This document shows positions 56,844 through 64,000 of a stretch of 64,000 nt of DNA, piece by piece (position 1 is the stretch's first letter; each line of letters starts with the position of its first letter). This DNA comes from Deinococcus sp. JMULE3 (GTDB lineage: Bacteria; Deinococcota; Deinococci; Deinococcales; Deinococcaceae). The position numbers and the translations under genes are program-made. The DNA lies in assembly GCF_013337115.1 (NCBI RefSeq), contig NZ_SGWE01000004.1, positions 2,032,001 through 2,096,000 of the forward strand, written 5' to 3'. The notes beneath the pieces are model-generated. The model worked only from the letters and a program-made list of their open reading frames with translations, searched no databases and was not told the DNA's origin.

Positions 56844-57532
56844 ATGACCCGTTACAAGAAGCAAGACCCTGAAATCACGCGCCGCAAGTTCATCAACGTG
56901 GCCATGGGCACCGGCGCGGGCGTCGGCGTGCTGAGCCTCGTGAGTGCGCTGGGCAGCGCCAAGCCCGCGTTCCGCCTGACCCCCGAGAAGGCCCCGCCCA
57001 TCAAGGGCGACATCCTCGTGCACGCCGCCGCTGACAAGGAAGGCCAGCCGATCCGCGTGTCGGAACTCAGCGAGAAGGGCGTCTCCGCCTGGCCGATGGG
57101 CAAGGACAAGGAAGGCAACCCCGTCATCCGCAAGGGTGAGCCGAACAACCAGCTGGCTGTCTACCGCTTTGAACGGGACCGTTACAAGGTTCCCGAGGAG
57201 GGCGGCCACGCGCACGTCGTTCTGGAACTGAACGGCATCACCGCCGACGGGGTCGTGGCGTACTCGAACAAGTGCACCCACGCCGGTTGTGCTGTGCCGA
57301 ACGACCCCAACGACTCCACCAAACTGTTCTGCCCCTGCCATTCCGGTCAGTACGACCTGCTGCAGGGCTGCAAGGTCATCGGCGGTCCGCCCCCGCGTTC
57401 CATGCCGCAGCTGCCCATCAAGCTGGAAAACGACCAGCTGGTGGTGACCGAAACGTTCGTGACGGCGCCCTACGGCTTCCTGAACGAGGCTGACTGGGAA
57501 ACCTATCTGGAGCAGGTCAAGGAGATCATCGG

Positions 57533-57536
<4 letters not shown>
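56844..57536 (+). CDS. fbcF: Rieske iron-sulfur protein of bc complex
   Basis: 230 aa. A Tat-like N-terminus ([26 protein letters not shown]) anchors it. The [2Fe-2S] ligands are CTHAGC (Cys and His) and CPCHSG, with the usual GPPPR Pro loop after. It lies 15 nt after cytochrome c, and its stop overlaps the cytochrome b start (ATGA). Function: first electron acceptor from menaquinol in the Q cycle. Secure. Confidence 0.95.
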
Positions 57537-58846
<1,310 letters not shown>

Positions 58847-58863
58847 ACCCGAACCTCCTGAAG

Positions 58864-58890
58864 CCCCGGCCACCGCGCCGGGGTTTTTCT
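58864..58890 (+). terminator. Intrinsic terminator of bc operon
   Basis: CCCCGGC (58864-58870) pairs with GCCGGGG (58877-58883), followed by TTTTT, 17 nt after the cytochrome b stop. Confidence 0.9.
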
Positions 58891-58920
58891 TTGTGCCCAG
58901 CGTGTGCTTCACTGGGCGTC

Positions 58921-59118
58921 ATGGATGCACTGGCCCGGAATCTGGCGCAGGTGGCCCGCGACCTCAACCTGGACGGTCAGGTGCCCGCCGACGCCAGTCC
59001 GGAGGTGCTGGCTACCCTGGCCCGCGTGGTCCTGGAGGAACTGATCGCCCGTGGGGCGCTGCCTGACCCGGACCCGCAGGTCGGCTGCTGGAGCGCCCCC
59101 CGCTCGGAGCTGCACTGA
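58921..59118 (+). CDS. Small helical protein, 65 aa
   Basis: MDALARNLAQVARDLNLDGQ, then SPEVLATLARVVLEELIARGALPDPDP and a short tail with one Cys. It is amphipathic and helical. TTCACT lies 7 nt before the ATG, in the leaderless pattern seen for many neighbours. I know no family; the codon pattern looks coding. It lies between two terminators, so it is probably its own unit. Confidence 0.6.
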   Translation: MDALARNLAQVARDLNLDGQVPADASPEVLATLARVVLEELIARGALPDPDPQVGCWSAPRSELH

Positions 59119-59186
59119 TGGCAGGACTAGTCACCAGAGTGAACGCCGCCCCCGGGATGGAGGCGGCGATGCGGGCGGGTCTGGGT

Positions 59187-59438
59187 TCAGGCCTGAACGC
59201 GGGGCGTGCTGGGGATGTTCGCGGCCGGCGTGTCGCCCTGGCGGCTGCCTGCGGCGTAGCCGACCTGCGCGCCGAACTGCCACGCGAGTTTGATCATGAA
59301 CTGGATGGCGTCCTCGTCGTGCTGATCGATGAGGTTGCGCAGGTGCTCGGGCAGCCCGTCGGGCAGCGGCATGGCGCGGAGCTGCTCCCCGTACTCGCTG
59401 CGGAGCTGCTCGAACCACTCGGCGTAGGGGTTCGTCAT
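59187..59438 (-). CDS. Small conserved-looking cytoplasmic protein, 83 aa
   Basis: Opens MTNPYAEWFEQLRSEYGEQL, then LPDGLPEHLRNLIDQHDEDAIQFMIKLAWQFGAQVGYAAG and a Ser/Pro-rich tail. The start is supported by TAAGAT 7 nt upstream (leaderless); an extension upstream would add non-coding-like sequence. No family recognised. It is convergent with the 65-aa gene. Confidence 0.65.
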   Translation of the reverse strand: MTNPYAEWFEQLRSEYGEQLRAMPLPDGLPEHLRNLIDQHDEDAIQFMIKLAWQFGAQVGYAAGSRQGDTPAANIPSTPRVQA

Positions 59439-59566
59439 GCCGACCATCTTAACACTGGTGCGCTCAAGGAATGTAAGCCCAGGCCCTGCGTGTGCCCGGC
59501 TGGCCCGGCTGGACACTTTGCTTTCCAGGCACCTTTTTCTTTCCCGAATGGTAGTACGCTTCACGC

Positions 59567-59989
<423 letters not shown>

Positions 59990-60008
59990 ATTCAGCCTCT
60001 GAATCTGG

Positions 60009-60041
60009 ACCGGTCATCCCTGCGGGTGGCCGGTTTTTTTT
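60009..60041 (+). terminator. Intrinsic terminator
   Basis: CCGGTCATCCC and GGGTGGCCGG form an imperfect stem, followed by eight T, 20 nt after the IscA-like gene. Confidence 0.88.
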
Positions 60042-60086
60042 CGTGTCAATCCCCCATCGCGTGTGACAGCCGGATGAATTCAAGCC

Positions 60087-60114
60087 TTGACGGGCTTCAC
60101 CTGACCCGTATACT
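60087..60114 (+). promoter_or_regulatory. Promoter of peptide transporter operon
   Basis: TTGACG (60087-60092), 16-nt spacer, TATACT (60109-60114), leaving about 53 nt of leader before the ATG. Confidence 0.75.
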
Positions 60115-60173
60115 GCCTGCATCACCAAAAGTTTGGGCTGCAGGATCTGCCCAGTCAGTCATACGGAGGCTCC

Positions 60174-61931
60174 ATGAAGAAGACCCTTGCCCTCACTGCT
60201 TTCCTGCTCGGCGCGGCCATGGCCGGTCCCGCCAACAACAGCCTCGTCGTCGGTACCTCGCAGGAACCGCCGAACATCTACGATCCCTGGAGCACCAACA
60301 ACCTCGCCATCACCAGCGAGATCAACGGCTACATGGGTGCGGGCCTGACCTACCAGGACGACAACGGCGAGACCAAGGCCGACATCGCCACCCGCGTTCC
60401 CACCCTGGGCAACGGCGACTACAAGGTCGTGAAGGACAGCAAGGGCGACGTGATCCGCAACAGCGTCACGTACACCATCCGCAAGGACGCCAAATGGAGC
60501 GACGGGACGCCCATCAAGGTCGCCGACTTCCAGTTCTGGCTGAAGCTGGAAAACGACGACCGCGTGCCCGTGCCCGACCGTGACCCCTGGGACCGCGCGA
60601 AGATCACCGTGAACGACGCCGACACCTTCACGATCACCTTCGAGCCGCCCTACCTGTTCGCGGATCAGGTCAGCCCCGGCATGGCCCCCAGCCACGTCAT
60701 GAGTGCCGCCTGGAACGCCTTCGACGCCAAGACGAAGAACGAGAAGGACGCCAAGGTCATCAACGAGGAGTGGAAGAAGTTCATCGCGTCCTTCACGACC
60801 GCCCGCAACCTGCCCAAGGTCGTGGCCGGGCCGTTCAAACCCACCGCGTGGCGCACCGGCAACAGCCTGACCATGACCCGCAACCCGGTGTACTGGAACC
60901 AGCCCAAGAACCCCGAGAACTACGTACAGACCGTCACGTACCGCTTCATCCCGAACACGAACACCCTGAAGGTGAACATCCTGTCCGGGCAGCTGGACGC
61001 CGTGAGTGCCGTGGGCCTCACCTTCGACCAGGGCGTGGACCTGTCCCGCAACGAGCGCAGCAAGTACAAGACGTACTTCGTGCCCGGCGCCGTCTGGGAG
61101 CACATCGACATCAACGCCCGCGGCCAGCGCGCCAAGGACCTCGACCTGGATGACCCGCGCATGCGTCAGGCCCTGCTGTACGCCATCGACCGTGACGCGC
61201 TGACCAAGGCGCTGTTCCAGGGTAAGCAGGCCGTGTCCAACAGCTGGATCGGCCCGGTCAGCAAGCTGTACAAGAAAGACGTCAACGACTACAACCTGAA
61301 CGTCGCCCGCGCCAAGCAGCTGTTCGCGGCGCTCGGCTGGACGCCCGGCAGTGACGGCATCCTGCAGAAGGCCGGGAAGAAACTCAGCCTGAACTTCTCC
61401 ACGACCTCCGGGAACAGCACCCGCGAACGCGTCCAGCAGATCCTGCAGGCGCAGTGGAAGGCCGTGGGCGTGCAGGTGAACATCCAGAACTACCCCGCCA
61501 GCGTCATCTTCGGGCCGGACTTCCTGAGCAAGGGCGAGAGCGGCAAGTGGGACATGGCGATGTACGCCTGGTCGAACAACCCCGTGTTCGAGGAAGGCAA
61601 TCTCTGGAAGAGCGACGGTATCCCCACTGCCGCCAACGGCTACTCCGGCCAGAACAACCCCGGCTGGAAGAACGCCGAGTACGACAAGCTGTACGAGCAG
61701 GCGAAGGTCGAGTTCAACCAGGCCGACCGCATCAAGCTGTTCGACCGCATGCAGGCCATCTGGAACGCCGAGGTGCCCGCCCTGCCCCTGTACTTCCGCG
61801 TGAACGTGTACACCAAGGTCCCCGGCCTCGTGAACTACACCTTCAGCGCCATCACGCAGTACCCCAGCTGGAACGCCGCGAACATCGGCTGGGCCAGCAA
61901 GGGCGCCGTCGAGGAGTACAAGCAGAAGTAA
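60174..61931 (+). CDS. Dipeptide/oligopeptide ABC transporter substrate-binding protein
   Basis: 585 aa. Signal peptide [20 protein letters not shown] without a lipobox Cys, so probably free or retained otherwise. SBP_bac_5 fold: [34 protein letters not shown], the [18 protein letters not shown] core, and a C-terminal [19 protein letters not shown]. It captures peptides outside the cytoplasmic membrane. GGAGG precedes the ATG. It heads an operon with two permease genes; the ATPase genes are not in the window. Confidence 0.95.
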   Translation: MKKTLALTAFLLGAAMAGPANNSLVVGTSQEPPNIYDPWSTNNLAITSEINGYMGAGLTYQDDNGETKADIATRVPTLGNGDYKVVKDSKGDVIRNSVTYTIRKDAKWSDGTPIKVADFQFWLKLENDDRVPVPDRDPWDRAKITVNDADTFTITFEPPYLFADQVSPGMAPSHVMSAAWNAFDAKTKNEKDAKVINEEWKKFIASFTTARNLPKVVAGPFKPTAWRTGNSLTMTRNPVYWNQPKNPENYVQTVTYRFIPNTNTLKVNILSGQLDAVSAVGLTFDQGVDLSRNERSKYKTYFVPGAVWEHIDINARGQRAKDLDLDDPRMRQALLYAIDRDALTKALFQGKQAVSNSWIGPVSKLYKKDVNDYNLNVARAKQLFAALGWTPGSDGILQKAGKKLSLNFSTTSGNSTRERVQQILQAQWKAVGVQVNIQNYPASVIFGPDFLSKGESGKWDMAMYAWSNNPVFEEGNLWKSDGIPTAANGYSGQNNPGWKNAEYDKLYEQAKVEFNQADRIKLFDRMQAIWNAEVPALPLYFRVNVYTKVPGLVNYTFSAITQYPSWNAANIGWASKGAVEEYKQK

Positions 61932-62033
61932 CCGCCTCACCGCGCGCCGCCTGCAGTGGGGCGCGCCGCGGGGCAGGGGGAGGGACGGCCTCGGCGCCGC
62001 CTTCCCCCTGCCCCCTGTTTCAGGAGTTCGAAC

Positions 62034-63027
<994 letters not shown>

Positions 63028-63028
<1 letters not shown>

Positions 63029-63951
63029 TGACCACCCTGCCTGCCACTGCCGCCCCGGCCAAGAGCCGCTCCACCATGCAGATCGCCCTGCGGCGCCTGC
63101 GCAAGCACAAGGCCGCCATGATCAGCCTCGTGGTGATCGCCGCGCTGATCCTGATCGCGATCTTCGCGCCGCTGATCGCCCCCTACGACCCGAACGAGCA
63201 GGACCTCGCGGGGATCTACGCGCCGCCCAGCGCGCAGCACGTCATCGGTCAGGACAGCCTGGGCCGCGACCTGCTGTCCCGCATCATCTACGGCAGCCGC
63301 GTCAGCCTGATCGTGGGCTTCACCGTCGCGCTGTTCAGCGTCGCCCTCGGTACCCTGATGGGCCTCCTGGCGGGCTTCCTGGGCCGCTGGGTGGACACCG
63401 CCATCAGCCGCTTCATCGAGGTCATGCTGTCCATCCCCGAACTGCCCCTGCAGCTGACCATCAGCGGCCTGTTCGCCGTGAGTGACGTCCCGGCCATCGC
63501 CGCGCTGCGGGAAAACCCGAACTCCAGCGTGTTCATCATCGTCGGGATCTTCACCTTCTTCGGCTGGATGGGCACCGCCCGCCTCGTGCGCGGCGAGGTC
63601 CTGAAACTGAAGAACCTGGAGTACGTGGACGCCGCCCGCGCCCTGGGTGCGAACAGCCCCCGCATCATGTTCCGTCACCTCGTGCCGAATGTCGTCGCGG
63701 TGATCATCGTGAACGGCACCCTGGCCGTCGGCGGCGCGATTCTCGGCGAGGCCGCGCTGTCCTTCCTGGGCTTCGGTATCCAGCCGCCCGTCAGCACCTG
63801 GGGCAACATGCTCTCGAACGCGAACGAGGTCGTGCTGGAGCACCCGTTCATCGCGGTGTACCCCGGCCTGGCGATCCTGATCACCGTGCTGGCCTTCAAC
63901 TTCCTGGGGGACGGCCTGCGCGACGCCTTCGACCCCAAGAGCCGCCTGTAA
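63028..63951 (+). CDS. dppC: Dpp/Opp-type ABC permease (DppC family)
   Basis: 307 aa. N-terminal cytoplasmic tail and first helix ([32 protein letters not shown]), the DppC signature [22 protein letters not shown], and the EAA loop [24 protein letters not shown]. It pairs with the DppB-type subunit to form the channel. Ends with a terminator, so no ATPase gene follows in the same transcript. Family secure, substrate inferred. Confidence 0.95.
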
Positions 63952-63971
63952 TCCCACCCCTTCGCTCCTCG

Positions 63972-63992
63972 CCCCCGCTCCGGCGGGGGTTT
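63972..63992 (+). terminator. Intrinsic terminator of peptide transporter operon
   Basis: CCCCCGC (63972-63978) pairs with GCGGGGG (63983-63989), followed by TTT, about 20 nt after the stop. Confidence 0.8.
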
Positions 63993-64000
63993 CCATTTGT

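Overview
The window is a very GC-rich chromosomal segment from a member of the genus Deinococcus. The evidence is a Thermus/Deinococcus-style cytochrome bc operon (cytochrome c with extra membrane helices, Rieske, cytochrome b), an HspR-type (HAIR) operator in front of dnaK, outer-membrane and DUF11 surface proteins, small interspersed non-coding repeats of the Deinococcus type, and at least 19 genes whose start codon sits 5-8 nt after a TANNNT -10 box (leaderless mRNAs). The species cannot be named from sequence alone.

Layout. 1-9.4 kb: end of a sugar ABC permease gene, a GIY-YIG nuclease, a fused NMN adenylyltransferase/Nudix enzyme, YbjN-like and DUF1206 proteins, methylglyoxal synthase, an HD-GYP phosphodiesterase next to a membrane PP2C phosphatase, RidA, CorA with a possible proline-rich leader ORF, and DoxX. 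9.6-18.7 kb: murI-rph (coupled, murI frameshifted), an aminotransferase, class II aldolase, a secreted orphan, a modular subtilase, a CBS protein and an SDR. 18.8-24.7 kb: minus-strand heat-shock operon dnaK-grpE-(VF530/ankyrin)-dnaJ, divergent from a cytochrome P450. 25-35 kb: two tandem glutamate dehydrogenase paralogues, a polyprenyl synthase, small stress and membrane proteins, GNAT/NTF2, a 491-aa orphan, mutY, and a frameshifted prenyl transferase (uppS-like).

35.3-52.0 kb is the most unusual part: five consecutive same-strand envelope genes (162, 765, about 923, 1592 and 2022 aa) with signal peptides, DUF11 repeats, an SdrD-B-like module and one large probable outer-membrane beta-barrel. 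It looks like a dedicated surface-structure locus and is the best candidate for an undescribed system. 52-64 kb returns to housekeeping: EamA transporter, CvpA-like protein, NarL-type response regulator coupled to a Cys-cluster protein and a beta-lactamase-like protein, the bc operon, an IscA/ErpA-type protein, and a Dpp/Opp-type peptide ABC transporter.

Four otherwise conserved genes (murI, uppS, the 923-aa DUF11 gene, dppB) are each broken by one base, three of them in short G or C runs. Because several should be essential, unpolished sequence errors are the likeliest cause. They are listed as frameshifted genes with the junction given.
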